Shown piece after piece: positions 20,390-31,470 of a DNA stretch of 64,000 nucleotides. Location: positions 31,772,852 to 31,836,851 of the forward strand of contig NC_056040.1 in assembly GCF_004379255.2 (NCBI RefSeq), in the 5' to 3' direction. Source of the DNA: Salvia splendens. Its lineage: Eukaryota > Streptophyta > Magnoliopsida > Lamiales > Lamiaceae. Made by a program: the position numbers and the translations under genes. The notes beneath the pieces were generated by a model. It saw only the letters and a list, made by a program, of their open reading frames with translations, was not told the origin of the DNA and ran no database searches. Numbering within the stretch: position 1 is the first letter of the stretch; every line of letters starts with the position of its first letter.

Positions 20390-22116
20390 TTTGACGATTT
20401 AGTTTGCACTGCAAAACATAAGATTTACTATTTGTCATAAATTTATGTAAGAAATTTGAGTATAAGATTTTTGAGTAGATTAACCGTAAAACTTTTCAAA
20501 ATCTTACAACTATAAAATTAAAATTTTGTACCCTCCATAAAATTTTTAGCATTTTACTGGTCACAACACCGACGAATAGTCCAGAGACCATATAATGGCA
20601 TGGCCGCCTAATGTTGCCTAAGCAAGACCACCAGATTTAACATTACAGAATCTCATTTCTACAACACACTCCCATAACAATGTTAATGTGCAGCTAATAA
20701 AATCAAGCTATCTCATAAATTCTGTGTGAACTCCTGAATCTCGTTGTTCCTTGGGATTATTGTCCCCACATAATGGGTGGCGATAATATTAGAAACCACA
20801 TTCTAGTTCATACTATTTATATTTTAGAAGTCCGCCCTCATGAACTTACTATTTCTTAGGATTATTGTCCCCACATAATGGGTGGCGATAATATTAGAAA
20901 TTAGCTTCACAAATTGCAGACCAATCGATGGAGACCATATACAAACATTAAGTTTGTAATTATAGATTAGATATTTTTGTTATGGTTTTTCTTAAATTAT
21001 CCTTAACCTTAAGGCAGAAAAAGGCTTAATTAAATTCTGTTGACATTTAATTGACTGGATAATTAAATCTTTTATTATGTTTTTGTATCTTACTTTAGGA
21101 AATTAATTATTCTAGAATTTAATTCTTATTCACGTCTACTATAAGATGTTTCTAAAATAAACAAATTATTTAAATCTTAATTAGACATGAAAAATTAAAT
21201 TCAAATTATTTCCATGTTCAAGATTAGAAATAGAAATTATATTATCAAATGTATTCCTACATATATATCCTTATTAGGATTCTAGATATATGATCATTAG
21301 GAAACTATTAAATTATTCTTGTCCATATCATCTAGGAATCAAAATGATATTATTTATTTCCATAGATATAGTCAATAATTTAAATATTCCTTAATTCTAG
21401 GGAAATATTCCCAAAATATTTTATTTCCATTAATCGTCGTACGAGGTACCCGATGCACCCGATGCACCCAGCCGCACGCGCATCTCGGCCAACGGTGTGT
21501 GCACAGGGCGCCACCGCTCTTGGCCACGCAACGCGCCTGCCTGGTTCGATGTCTCGGCACGTCCAGCATCCGCTGCTCTCGGCCAGGAGCACGCACGGTG
21601 GCGCCACACCTCTCGGCCAGCGAAGCGCTTGACGTCTCGCCTCCCAGCCGCTCCCATTGCACCAACCAGCACCTGCGCCTGGGCACGGTGCTCTCGGCCG
21701 CCGCTGGAAGCTGCTAGCGGGACTTCTTCCGCCTGGGTTCGGGATGCACTGGTTCAGTGTCTCGGCAGCTCTCGGTCGAGCCAGCACGCCGAGCCTGCTC
21801 CCTCCGTCGATCTTGTTTGTGGGTTCCGTCTGGGGCGAGAGGTCTCGGCCACCGGCGTGCACGAGCCACGCTCATCAGTGCGTCGCTCCATGATCGCAAG
21901 CCCTCGGCTCCCACTCAATTCGACAACCCTACCTCGATTGCGCGTGGTGAGAACCGTCTCGGCGTGAGTGCCGACGGATCGCACATCTCGTACAATCAAA
22001 AAATTCAAGTTGTTTGATTCGATAGTTCTTGAGCTCATCATGCATAATACATAAACAAAAACACCAAGAACATGATTCGCAATCAAATAACACATGCATA
22101 CATGAATTTCGCGAAA
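20390..22116 (-). other. Copia untranslated leader with paired stem-loop repeats
   Basis: This 1.7 kb lies between the 5' LTR side and gag. Two copies of a ~45-bp motif (GGATTATTGTCCCCACATAA ... GGCGATAATATTAG) lie at about 20752-20796 and 20857-20901. Each can form a small hairpin from CCCA/TGGG-type arms. 21400-22000 is GC-rich; its several overlapping open frames look non-coding. The end near 22040-22116 (CATGCATACATGAATTTCGCG) looks like the normal start of a copia interior, but no primer-binding site precedes it. Confidence 0.55.
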
Positions 22117-22304
22117 TTTAAATTCACGGATTGTCAACGGCTGCTTCAACTTCACGAAACAGTCCATAGATTTTCCGGTATGCTTGGCAGCATTGACTGC
22201 ATGCATTGGAGGTGGAAGAATTGCCCGAATGCTTGGAGGGGGCAACACTTAAGTGGGCACAAAGGCGGCGGCCCAACGCTCATCCTTGAAGCGGTCGGCC
22301 CAAT
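22117..22304 (+). repeat. Copy of the PIF4 transposase fragment just inside the 5' LTR
   Basis: About 190 bp match 15010-15194 at roughly 93% and join the LTR at the same point. They encode TDCQRLLQLHETVHRFSG ... GSIDCMHWRWKNCPNAWRG in one frame, so this copy is better preserved than the one at 15010. It sits where the tRNA primer-binding site should be. Confidence 0.85.
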
Positions 22305-23484
22305 TGAAAGGGTTGGCTGTGGAAGCGTGCAACAGATTCATCACATAATAACTTGATCTATTTAGCAGATTATTTAGACAAAATCTATTCGCGTAATTCT
22401 CACATGTATCATGCTCATAACTTGAATTTAATCATGCTTTAGCGTAATTGAAAACTAAAACATGCTTACTGTGGAATTAGCCAATTTACCTCGTTAATTC
22501 TCCAAATAATCGAAGCTGGCTATCGCCTTTTCCACGTGAAGATCATGAGTAATAAACCACAGATCTTATGACTGGTTCCCGGACTATAAATTGATATTAG
22601 TATGGGTTGATCTCACCAGAATACTAGGACTTAAATAAAGAAGACGCAAACTGCTCACGGAGGGAGCTAAATTGTTCGTCGTTCATTTCCCGTGCTTAAG
22701 ATAGAAACGTCCATTATTTAATTAATGTCTGCTATGAACTTAATTATCTAACATATTCTTAACTCCAAGAGTGTACTTAGCAAGAAACGCTTATTTATTA
22801 TTCATATGGTAATCAAACTCCAACTAGCTAGGTTCCGAATAATAATACCTTGTTTCGAGCTCCTCTTATGGACGTTATCACACGAGACTCACCTCGCGCA
22901 CGATTCAATATAATAGCAATGCTAGCACCGCTAGATATTAATCACCACTACCCAATATACTAGGATTCTTGGGTTGCAAAAAACCCGCACCATTTGATAA
23001 GTCAAAGTAGTGCATAATCAATACCGTATGCTCAATGCTAACGTACATTGATTAAGAAATTAATTATCAAGACCTCATCTTTCAGTAGATAGCATAAAGA
23101 CTCGTCTTGCTGTTAGATCCAATTCATTGCTATACCACACCAATGTCATCTTATTTCAGTAAGGCTTAGAAATATGCGGACTGACATTGCAACCTTTCAC
23201 GATAGGTAGTCTAGGCCTATCTAGGTTAGAAATTCTTATTTTTCTTTGTTCACAACTGACCGTGTTACCTTAAAGTGGACGACGCCCACAACCGGTCTAC
23301 TAAAACAAAGACTTAGACTTTGTTACGTTGCTCATACATTTAAATATGCAATAAACATTCATTAAATGTAAAACATAACAACATTATAATAAAAATAATC
23401 TGTTGCATCCATTGGAAAATAAAATATAGAGTTTTACACTATTCAATCACTCGAAAGGTAATTTCTAGTATACAAACTCCAACA
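22305..23484 (-). repeat. 5' LTR of the copia element
   Basis: Starts (minus strand) TGTTGGAGTTTGTATACTAG at 23484 and ends ...CCAACCCTTTCA near 22305. It keeps the 3' segment missing from the other LTR but lacks about 300 bp in its middle (corresponding to 15287-15575). Confidence 0.8.
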
Positions 23485-23990
23485 CACCCTTCTTCAATGA
23501 TCTTTTGAATGATGTAGCACCGGTGATTGACTTCACCGTCAACAGCCATCCATACCACATGGGGTACTATCTCGGCGATGATATCTACCCAAGGTGGCAA
23601 ACTTTCATGAAGACTCTCAACATGCCGCAAGACCCGAAACGGGTTCTTTATGCGGATGCTCGGAAAGACGTCGAAAGAGTTTTGGGACCTTCAAGCCCGA
23701 TTCAACATTGTGAAAACCCCCGTCTCGGCTGTGGTACATAAAGAATATTGTCGACATCATGTACACGTGTATTATCTTGCACAACATGATTATAGAGGAC
23801 GAAGGACTGAAGGCGGCTAACTTTTTCGATGAGGATGAAGCTGGAAACTCAACTGCAAGGTCTCCCCCACGCCGAGGTGTGCATACGACGGTGCGCGAGA
23901 GGAACGAAAGAAAATTGACAATGCACGATACATAAGCCTACATCGAGCTACAAGAAGACCTAATCAAACACATTTGAGCGAAATTCGGCC
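23485..23990 (+). pseudogene. PIF4 transposase, C-terminal part
   Basis: Resumes TPFFNDLLNDVAPVIDF, then MGYYLGDDIYPRWQTFMKTL and ARKDVERVLG (catalytic Glu), then with frameshifts the conserved ILHNMIIEDEG tail and a final LIKHI stretch. It continues the gene broken at 15194. Confidence 0.8.
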
Positions 23991-24041
23991 ACGGGAAGTG
24001 GTTTTTTTAATTTTAGGAATTTAATGATGTAATTTTAATTT

Positions 24042-24195
24042 GAGTGAACTATGCTAAAAGTCCCTAACGTTTCCAAAAGTTGCGTTGCAGGCCCCTAACA
24101 AAAAAATATCGCCAGACAACCCTAAACTTAAACGTAATCACATATCGTGTATTTGTAGCCATTTTTCGGACCAAAATGCCCAAATCCCTTCAGGG
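24042..24195 (+). repeat. MULE left terminal inverted repeat
   Basis: About 150 bp, matching 30705-30861 inverted, including CCCTAACGTTTCC, GTTGCGTTGCAGGCCCCTAA and ACGTAATCACATATCGTG. Confidence 0.9.
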
Positions 24196-24449
24196 GCATT
24201 TTAGTAAGCTTAGCTTTAACGTGGGGACATCCACTGCAGACCTACTCTGGCGTTGCAGAGACATGCTCTCTGTACTCGCACAATCCATAACTCATTTCCA
24301 TTCTCTCACTGCAATTTCCCAACGATATATACAAATTGTAAGGCACAAATTCTCCCATTTTGAATTCCTAACTTCATTCCTGCACTCATTCCCTGTACTC
24401 AATCCTGCACTCACTATTGAGGGTTAATTCGTCGATTTCGCTGTTTGAC

Positions 24450-24800
24450 ATCAGCATTTAGGTAAATTCTTCATCTGTGACCGGTAAAATGTGGGATGTT
24501 TTTTGTGAGTTCCCACGGCTGACTTTGGTTTTGTATAATTTATTGTGTTTTGTTCCCAGTAGCTGAGTTTCACATTGCAATTTAGGTAATTTCTTACACT
24601 ATGACCGGTAACATGTAGGATGTTGTTTGTGAGGTCCCGAGGCTGATTTTGGTTGTGTTCAATTTAGGGTTTTTCATCCGTATCGCTGAGTTTCACATCA
24701 CAATTTAGGTAAATTCCACTGTTACCGGATAACTGAATGAGGCTTGTTGTGAGTTCCTGCGGTTGATTTTGGTTGTGTTGGGTGTAGGGTTTATGGGCGT
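24450..24800 (+). repeat. Three imperfect ~115-bp repeats in the MULE leader
   Basis: The series TTTAGGTAAATTC ... GACCGGTAA ... TTGTGAG..CCC..GGCTGA.TTTGGTT recurs three times ahead of the plus-strand gene. It looks like duplicated leader or promoter sequence, each copy containing AGGTAA (splice-donor-like). Confidence 0.65.
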
Positions 24801-24914
24801 CATTCCAATTTTTGGGCTGTGTCATTCCAATTCTTGGGGAGGGTCCGACTAATAATAGCGTATTAGGTGTGAAAACTTTCTTGATTTTACTTTTCAATTC
24901 AGGTCCTTGTTGCA

Positions 24915-25385
24915 ATGTCGCCCTCTAGTTCTCAATCTTCCGGCTCAAGTTTCAACTGGGATTGGCCTCGTCCACAGATTGTGTACTGTAAGCATGATCT
25001 TGAGACTGAGCTCATGATATCTAGGACGGCACCTAATCCTGGGCGACGTTATTATCGTTGTCCAATATGGAAGGAAGATGATTGCAGATTCTTTCGTTGG
25101 TTTGATGCGGGTCTATCGCCAAGCCAAGACACTTACTTTCAAAGGATCAAACTGGAACGAGACAAGTTTGAAGAACAACTCCGATGCAAGAATACTGAGG
25201 TGTGTGTTCTTGAAGATAAATTGCGGAAGAAAAGTGACGAATGTGAAGAGCTGAAGTTAAAGCTGAGCAGGAAGAGTGAGGAGTGTGTACGTCTTAATGT
25301 AGAAGTTGTCAAAACCACCAAAATGTCTCGAAAAATGAAGATTGTAATATTGTTGTTGTGTGTTGTAATTGTTTTCCTAATGTAA
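24915..25385 (+). CDS. GRF-type zinc finger protein with coiled coil and C-terminal membrane anchor, carried by the MULE
   Basis: 156 residues, intact. N-terminal Ser-rich tail (residues 1-20), then a GRF zinc finger around residues 24-66 with the Cys/His set in YCKHDLETEL ... PGRRYYRCPIWKEDDCRFFRW (GRF-type fingers bind single-stranded nucleic acid in known proteins), a charged coiled coil (about 80-135, LERDKFEEQL ... LEDKLRKKSDECEELKLKLS), and a hydrophobic C-terminal helix (IVILLLCVVIVFL) that would anchor it in a membrane. Small GRF proteins of this layout are common in plant genomes, usually without known function. Here the gene lies inside the TIRs, opposite the transposase, so it is an element passenger or accessory gene. 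Start chosen at the first ATG before the Ser-rich tail; the repeated leader may contain an intron. Confidence 0.8.
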   Translation: MSPSSSQSSGSSFNWDWPRPQIVYCKHDLETELMISRTAPNPGRRYYRCPIWKEDDCRFFRWFDAGLSPSQDTYFQRIKLERDKFEEQLRCKNTEVCVLEDKLRKKSDECEELKLKLSRKSEECVRLNVEVVKTTKMSRKMKIVILLLCVVIVFLM

Positions 25386-25950
25386 TGTTAACAATTTTCT
25401 TATCTTCTCCAATCCATAACAGGAGCTTAAGTACTAAACGTCTTTAAGTTTCACCGTAGTTAACAAGAGACACTTTAACCAGTGTACACGATTGAAGCTT
25501 AACATACCTCTGAAGTGCACACGATTGTACATGATTGGATTGAAGTATTACATAAATGTTTTGTTGAATAACACCCGAAGTACCCATGTTTTGGTGAAAT
25601 ACCACCATGTGTACATAACGTTTTGTTGAATAACACCGGACGTACAAAACGTTTTGTGCAATAACATCCTATGTATAAAGTTAAAACATACAATGCTCAT
25701 TAATAACATATGTATAGGTAGTTATCAAGGCACAAGAAGGGCCTTCTCTTATAACGGCTACACAAAAGTGTAGTACAAAATACCATAGTCAAATACAGTT
25801 AACCACGAATACATACAAGAGGCTTTCCATTAAGCATAATGTTTGTCAAGAGGAATACTGTTTGTCAAAAGGCCGTAAACTGAATACATTAGCACTAACA
25901 AAAAACCAACACAATTTTCAGAGTTTTCAGGTTCCCAATCTTGATCCCCA
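25386..25950. repeat. Spacer between convergent MULE genes with a 34-bp minisatellite
   Basis: Four imperfect copies of a ~34-bp unit built on GTTTTGTTGAATAACACC lie at about 25550-25690. The rest is AT-rich and would contain the 3' ends of both transcripts. No other gene seen. Confidence 0.6.
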
Positions 25951-25954
25951 CGAT

Positions 25955-28900
25955 TATTCAATCCTGATCCCCGCGACGGCCACAACGTTGCGGCTGAGCC
26001 CTGGTGCGACGTGTGCTAGTCCTTGTACCAGTGGGGTTGGTCTACAACAAATAAGAAACCGGTCAAATTGAGTACCATTAGTCATGAAATGAAAAGTGAA
26101 AATTTTACGCCACCAACTACCTCTTCGTTTGGCCGCGTAGACCGACGTGTGCGAGGTCATCCCCGACGAGGCAGATTGATATGTAACAAACAAACCATTA
26201 AAATACAGACCAAGGGTGGGGAAAGACAGGTCAAAAATTTATACCGGATACTACCTCTGGATTTTGAGACATGGTAGACGACTCAGCCCTGACACCGCCA
26301 TCCGTCGTGGGTGGCTCACTGGGCTGACTGGGCTCAGCGGGCTGTGAACTCTGGCCAACTTTGGTTCGCACATCTACACGGGGATCATTGGTGCATGTCC
26401 ACATGTTATGCTCATCTTGTCCGCACCGACGACATCTGAGTACAAAGGTGCGTCGTAGTGACTCAGAACCATCCGCATGATGACGCACCTAGGGCTCTTC
26501 ACGCCTCAATTTTTTTGGCCGTCCACGCTGTCTCTTTGTCCTTGGGGGTGCCAGTTCGAATCCAACTTCAGAATTCTTGGGCCAATTATCCATTCCATTG
26601 ATTAGGAATAGGACATTCTCGTATAGAATCGACATTGTGGACCGCAAATAATAGCGGGATACATAGTCTGATACATCCTTCTCATTCTTGTTAATTGTAG
26701 TGATGGCATGAGTGCACGGGATCCCTGTTCACCACATACTGGTCTGCCGGTCCCGACACTTGGTACGAATCCTCTCCGTTCCACGTTGACCTCCAGGAAG
26801 ACGCCCTCATGTACAACTTATCCACGATCTCTTTGATAACGGGGGCAGTGCGTGATCTTACGTCCTGATCCACTGGCCTCTGATCTGAATACTCTCCATT
26901 TGACTAGTCTGGATCTCCTCTAACATTGTGATAATGGCCAACTCCGAGCAATTGCTATCTTCGAATTAAAGGTCTTGCGGATATTGTTGAGGATAACATC
27001 ACAACAAACATGGGTCGAGAAATAGGCCTTCGCCCATTTTTCTTTAGGCGCAACACCGAGTAGGTATTGATGCGCTTGGGGATATATAATCTGCAACGCA
27101 TCCATCCTCTCCACGTACTATTCTTGGGTTGTACTGGATGCAAGCTCCCATAGTAATTCCTTGAAATTATCCCCGATGAATCTCTTCTTGAAGTTGTTGC
27201 AGATGTGTTGAACACGGAATCGATGCTCGCTCTGTGGGAAATCCTCAACGATGGCTTTTGCAAGACCCTACTAAATTAGCACGTGTATAAGCCACAACAC
27301 AAAAGCTAAAATCACAATAGAACTATTACGCTAAATGGTTAAATCACATGTAAAGTACTATTATTCAAAGAATCACAATTACAGTTTACATTTTTTACTG
27401 AAATCACAGTACGCGTACCTTTAGCTGATCAGACATGAAGACGTATCTGGGTGCATTCTCCTGTATTTGAAGGTCCCCTGAGAGGTAGGCAAGAAACCAT
27501 TTCCATTGATCGTAGCTCTCTGCCTCAGTCACAGCCCACGCAATAGGCCACCAACCGTTGTTTGGATCAATTCCCATGGCCGTCATTAGTTGGCATCGGT
27601 ACATACCTCTCAAGAAACAACAATCCAAGAAAATAATTGAATGGAAAAACTGAGTCCAACCATTTTTTAACGGCCTGAGGCAACAGTAAAACCTCAAGAA
27701 TCTTGGACCACCGGCTTGAGGATCCCTAAAGTTTTCGTAGTGTATATGCATGCTGGAACCAGGATGTGTCCGTTACAATTCAGATTTGTAGTCGAACAGT
27801 CTCTGGTATTGATGTCCCGCCTTGCCAAAGATTCCTTCTAACGCACTGTCTCGTGCGCCGTATGCCTTCATCCTACCTACTTTTAGCCCGAACTCCTCGT
27901 CTACACACTGCCGAATTGCCGCCAATGGAATGTGGGGATTAGCTTTGATCTTCTCCAAGTAACTCTCAGCGAGCCACTTCGACGTGAGCCATCTTTGATC
28001 CAACACTTGCGAGCAAGTGTGAGCATGATCGCGCTGCATATTCACCACCACATAATCGGTGTTGTTGTGGGTTTCGATCTTCTTAGCATAAACATACAAC
28101 TCACCGGCCTTGCCTCTACAAATAGCACGCAGTCTATTGCCATCATTTTTGTTTACATGGACACGTCGTCTGGTCATTATCGCGTGCTGGCGCATGACCT
28201 GGTAGAAGAAATCTAGATCCTTAAAAATGTCACCCGACTTCCAAACTGGAAGCTCATTGGTCAGCTTGAATGTGGTGTACTTTATACCCTTTTTTCTTAA
28301 CCCCTCCAAATCTTCAAGATCCTGCAGATCTTGTAGCTCATCCATTGTTTCTTGCTCGCGTAGAGGGTTTGCATCCTTCGAGTTCCTTTGGTCTACAACA
28401 CGGGAATACTTTCGCCATTTCTTGGACCCTCCACTGTCCTCACCAATCTGCTGTCCAGACCCCTGTTGTTCGCTCTCCGCTTCCGCAATCCGCTACTGTT
28501 CCCTTTGTTGTTCTGGTTGTTGCTAACATAGGGATTCATAATAGGATGTAAATAGCTGCTCATCTCGACACATGTTAGCCAAAGAGATAAAATGGCCGAC
28601 CACATCCTCATCATCATCACTCGGAGATCCCTCGTTATGAAGATGGCAGCCGCTCGGAACATACTCGACAGTAGGGCAAGAAGCATCATCTTGGGCAACT
28701 TGTTGGGGTACTTCTCCTGCAGTTGGTTCGGCTGCATCTGGCTGTACAGAGCTTGGAGCAGTCTCTTGCACAGGGGTCTGAAATTCGACCATTAACTCTT
28801 CATGGCTAATGTCTTCAACAATCGGGAAGAAAAAACTGTCAACCGGTATTTCCGCCTGAGGTTGAGAGATGTTGTCCATGACCGGTTGGTACACATCTTC

Positions 28901-30435
28901 TACTGCATTGAGACCAACAGTTGCATCTCCAACGCATGACGAACCAAGTACATCCGACGCAAAACAAAAGTCAATGCACACACTGACAAAAGTAAACACC
29001 CTCGAACACAAACAAAACAGAACTAAATCACAAATGGGGTACTAAATCATGCATGTCAATCACAACTCACAAACGTGGGTAATATGTCATACTCATTTAT
29101 TGGAAATCACAACCAATTACCTCATGCACGTGTGCATGGAAGTCTTCTCCTCCAACTTCGACATCTTCCACTGCTTCAACAACATCTGGTATTGCTTGTG
29201 TATAGCTTCAACAACTTCTGGGACTGATTCAATTTGTGGCATAACTTCGACTTGTGGTATAGCTTCAACAACTTCTGGGACTGATTCAACTTGTGGCATA
29301 ACTTCCACCTCAGCCGATGCTAGTATAGCATCTGATACTTTTTCCACGGCCTCTGATGATACCTCTTCAAAGGCTTTCTCCAAATTTTGACGTGCTACCT
29401 CGTCCTCCCGTTTCCTCTTAGCACCGTCAGTTTCTAGACTTTTTACAAGAAATTCCTCAAACTCTAAATCTTTGTCATACCACCCAATCATCAAAGGCTA
29501 CTTCTTTTGCACCACCACATTCTCCTACATTCTCTTCCTTCTCGGTGGACGCTTTGGGACAGTGGGTTGAGGTTCTTCAATATCTTCAATAATCACTCCT
29601 GCGGATTTGGCCGGCCAGAATTTGAGAACCTCTTGCGCTTCATCTTTCATCTTTTTTAGTATAGCGGCCGCCCGGGTAATCTCCACCACGTATATGTGAA
29701 CTAGCTTTGTGCTAGTAGCAGCAACCTTGAGGAATTCAATTAGTTGTGCATCCTCAACAATGGGCATCAGCGGGCCTCCTATTACTTTGCCATCACATCC
29801 AGGACTATACTTGGGATGACAATAGTAAAACTCGCATATTGTCTTCCTATCGTACCTCAGCTTAAGTAACATACTAGACAAGTCTATCAGCTCGAAGTGG
29901 TTAACGTCGCAGTCATCGAAGAAAGTCAGGTAACCCCCAACATACTTCTTCTCTTCTTTGGTTTCGAAGAACGACCCACCATGATGGAAAGCAACGGAAA
30001 ACTTCTCGGCGCGTCCCTTGTTGCGATTATTCAAAATAAGACAAAAACTAAATAACCTAACTTCTGACACACTGAGAAATTGAATAAAATCGAACCAAGC
30101 CATGGATCTAAATTACCAAAATGTACAAATTTCGGAGCCCTAAATCACAAACGGAGACTATTAACCAGTGCAATTATCACAAACTGAGACTATCTCTCAA
30201 TGAACTTGTAAATTGCAATTTTCAATCGTAACTTACTGTATTCTTCTTCGGGATAGAAAAAATCCAGATTAGGATCGCGGACATCCCATGTTTCTATGTC
30301 CACATCGATGACCTCCGGTCAACGGCTACGTGGTCGTGGTGGCGACGGCAGTGGTGCTGGATGTTTTTTACGCCGAGGCCCACCTCGCGAGGAGGAGGCA
30401 CCAGAGGATCCAGCTCGCTTACGTTTAGGCGCCAT
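25955..30435 (-). pseudogene. MULE transposase (mudrA-like), spliced, broken
   Basis: First exon 30237-30435 (MAPKRKRAGSSG, Lys/Arg nuclear signals) ends at a GTAAGT donor but contains a CGA-to-TGA stop after PRPRSR. Next come a PB1-like N-terminal region (FSVAFHHGGSFF ... KYVGGYLTFFDD, LVHIYVVE; 29525-30103), acidic linkers (28523-29494), the MuDR DNA-binding region (KSGDIFKDLDFFYQVMRQHA ... CRGKAGELYVYAKK; 27773-28345), the MULE catalytic region (FLDCCFLRGMYRCQLMTAMG, IDPNNGWWPIAWAV, FMSDQ; 27404-27751) continuing at 26955-27263 (HICNNFKKRFIGDNF), a degenerate SWIM-type region (GIPCTHAITTINKNEK near 26700), and a zinc knuckle (RCRRCGQDEHNMWTC near 26430). A TAG near 27120 and frame breaks at 26700-26880 make it non-functional as it stands. 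Confidence 0.85.
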
Positions 30436-30704
30436 TCATGCAAGAACCGTCAATGGCGATAGGAGGTTACTGAGAGGGGTGTGGGAATTAAGTGGTGTGG
30501 ATGGAAGTGTGGAGTGAAATTGGAGTGAAATTGTGAATTATTTGAAAATGTTTCAAAAACCCGCCGAGTCCCCAAATTTTTAACTCACCGAATACGTAAA
30601 GGCTGCGCACTAGGTCTAATCGCTGGCCAACCAACCCATCAATGACATCATGCACAGTAACCGCGACAGCATGCAAGGCAGGGCCAACATCAGATAATTC
30701 ACGG

Positions 30705-30861
30705 AACTGACCGAAATGCCCTTTTAGGGCTAAAGGGCAATATGGTCACGAAAAACACGATATGTGATTACGTTTAAGGTTAGAGTTGTCTGACGATATT
30801 TTTTTTAGGGGCCTGCAACGCAACTTCTGGAAACGTTAGGGACTTTTGGCGTAGTTCACTC
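30705..30861 (-). repeat. MULE right terminal inverted repeat
   Basis: Inverse of 24042-24195. The outer ~110 bp match closely; the inner part diverges. Confidence 0.9.
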
Positions 30862-31414
30862 TTTTAATTTTTAGCATTTTAATTATGTAATTTTTAATTT
30901 TTTTAGTAATTTGTAATAGTATTTCAAATATTTTTAATGCATTTTAATATTATGGAAATGTTTTTAGTAATTGAAGTATTTAAATTGAATAATAGAATGG
31001 TGAGACCATTGAGCATGGATGTGGTGTTGTGCTCTTGCAGAAGAGCAAGGAGTAAAAATGAATAAAAGTGGGTCCGGACCCACATCCATGCTCTTGGCAA
31101 GAGCATGGATATGGATACTCTAAGGCCACCCGCACCGCGTTACACGGGTGGCACGAGTCACGTTACGGAGGGACGAGACAAGCACGGGACGCGTTGCAGC
31201 GTCCCGGCCCGTCACCAACCCGTCCCCAGCACGTCACGCATTCCGTCCCTCCAAGACGCGGCACGGGACGTCTCGCAACGCGCTCTCGCGACGTGGCGCG
31301 CTCCCAGGCTATGCGTGACGCCCACTCGCCGGCCCGCGAGTGGGATTCGTCACGCTGACGCAATAAATCATTTATTTTTAATTTTGAATTCAAAATAAAA
31401 AATAAAAAATTGGC

Positions 31415-31470
31415 AAACGGTAATGTTACCGTTTTTATACCCGTTTCCATTTTTTTTTACTCTATAAATA
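31415..31470 (+). promoter_or_regulatory. PIF5 transposase promoter
   Basis: Palindrome AAACGGTAATGTTACCGTTT, then CCCGTTTCC, then CTCTATAAATACTCC. The ATG is at 31597. Confidence 0.65.

Larger units (their letters stand above)
15195..23484 (-). mobile_element. Ty1/copia retrotransposon (family c1) inserted in the PIF4 transposase
   Basis: Minus orientation. The 5' LTR is 22305-23484, the 3' LTR 15195-16364, with gag-pol between. The polypurine tract AAGTGGGAGAT abuts the 3' LTR start TGTTAGAGTTTG at 16364. Transposase sequence lies on both sides. No clean 5-bp target duplication is left. The LTRs differ at several percent of positions and by two large complementary indels. The primer-binding site is missing: a copy of the 3' flank occupies that place (22117-22304). 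Confidence 0.85.
24042..30861. mobile_element. Mutator-like element (MULE), 6.8 kb, with long TIRs
   Basis: Ends GAGTGAACTATGCTAAAAGT and its inverse ...TTTTGGCGTAGTTCACTC, flanked by a perfect 9-bp target duplication TTTTAATTT (24033-24041 and 30862-30870). Nine-base duplications and long inverted repeats are the MULE signature. It sits in the AT-rich tail of PIF4, which continues on both sides. Inside are a transposase gene (minus) and an intact small gene (plus) that converge on a minisatellite at 25550-25690. Confidence 0.95.
13442..31120 (+). mobile_element. PIF4: Harbinger element expanded by copia and MULE insertions
   Basis: Left end GATTATCCACATCCGTGCT after TTA. Right end on the minus strand GAGTATCCATATCCATGCTC before TAA, with matching subterminal sequence on both sides (CTCTTGCCAAGAGCA region, then TTTAAATACTTCAATTACTA). 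It carries both Harbinger genes, a Myb-like remnant (minus) and a transposase (plus) arranged head to head, unlike the split family. The transposase is interrupted by copia (15195-23484) and the tail by a MULE (24042-30861). The two flanking triplets differ (TTA, TAA), fitting old age. Confidence 0.8.

Noticed and set aside
21372..21967. GC-rich open frames of up to 160 codons in the copia leader
   Set aside because: Several frames on both strands are open at once, with biased composition and no recognisable domain; it is part of the leader.
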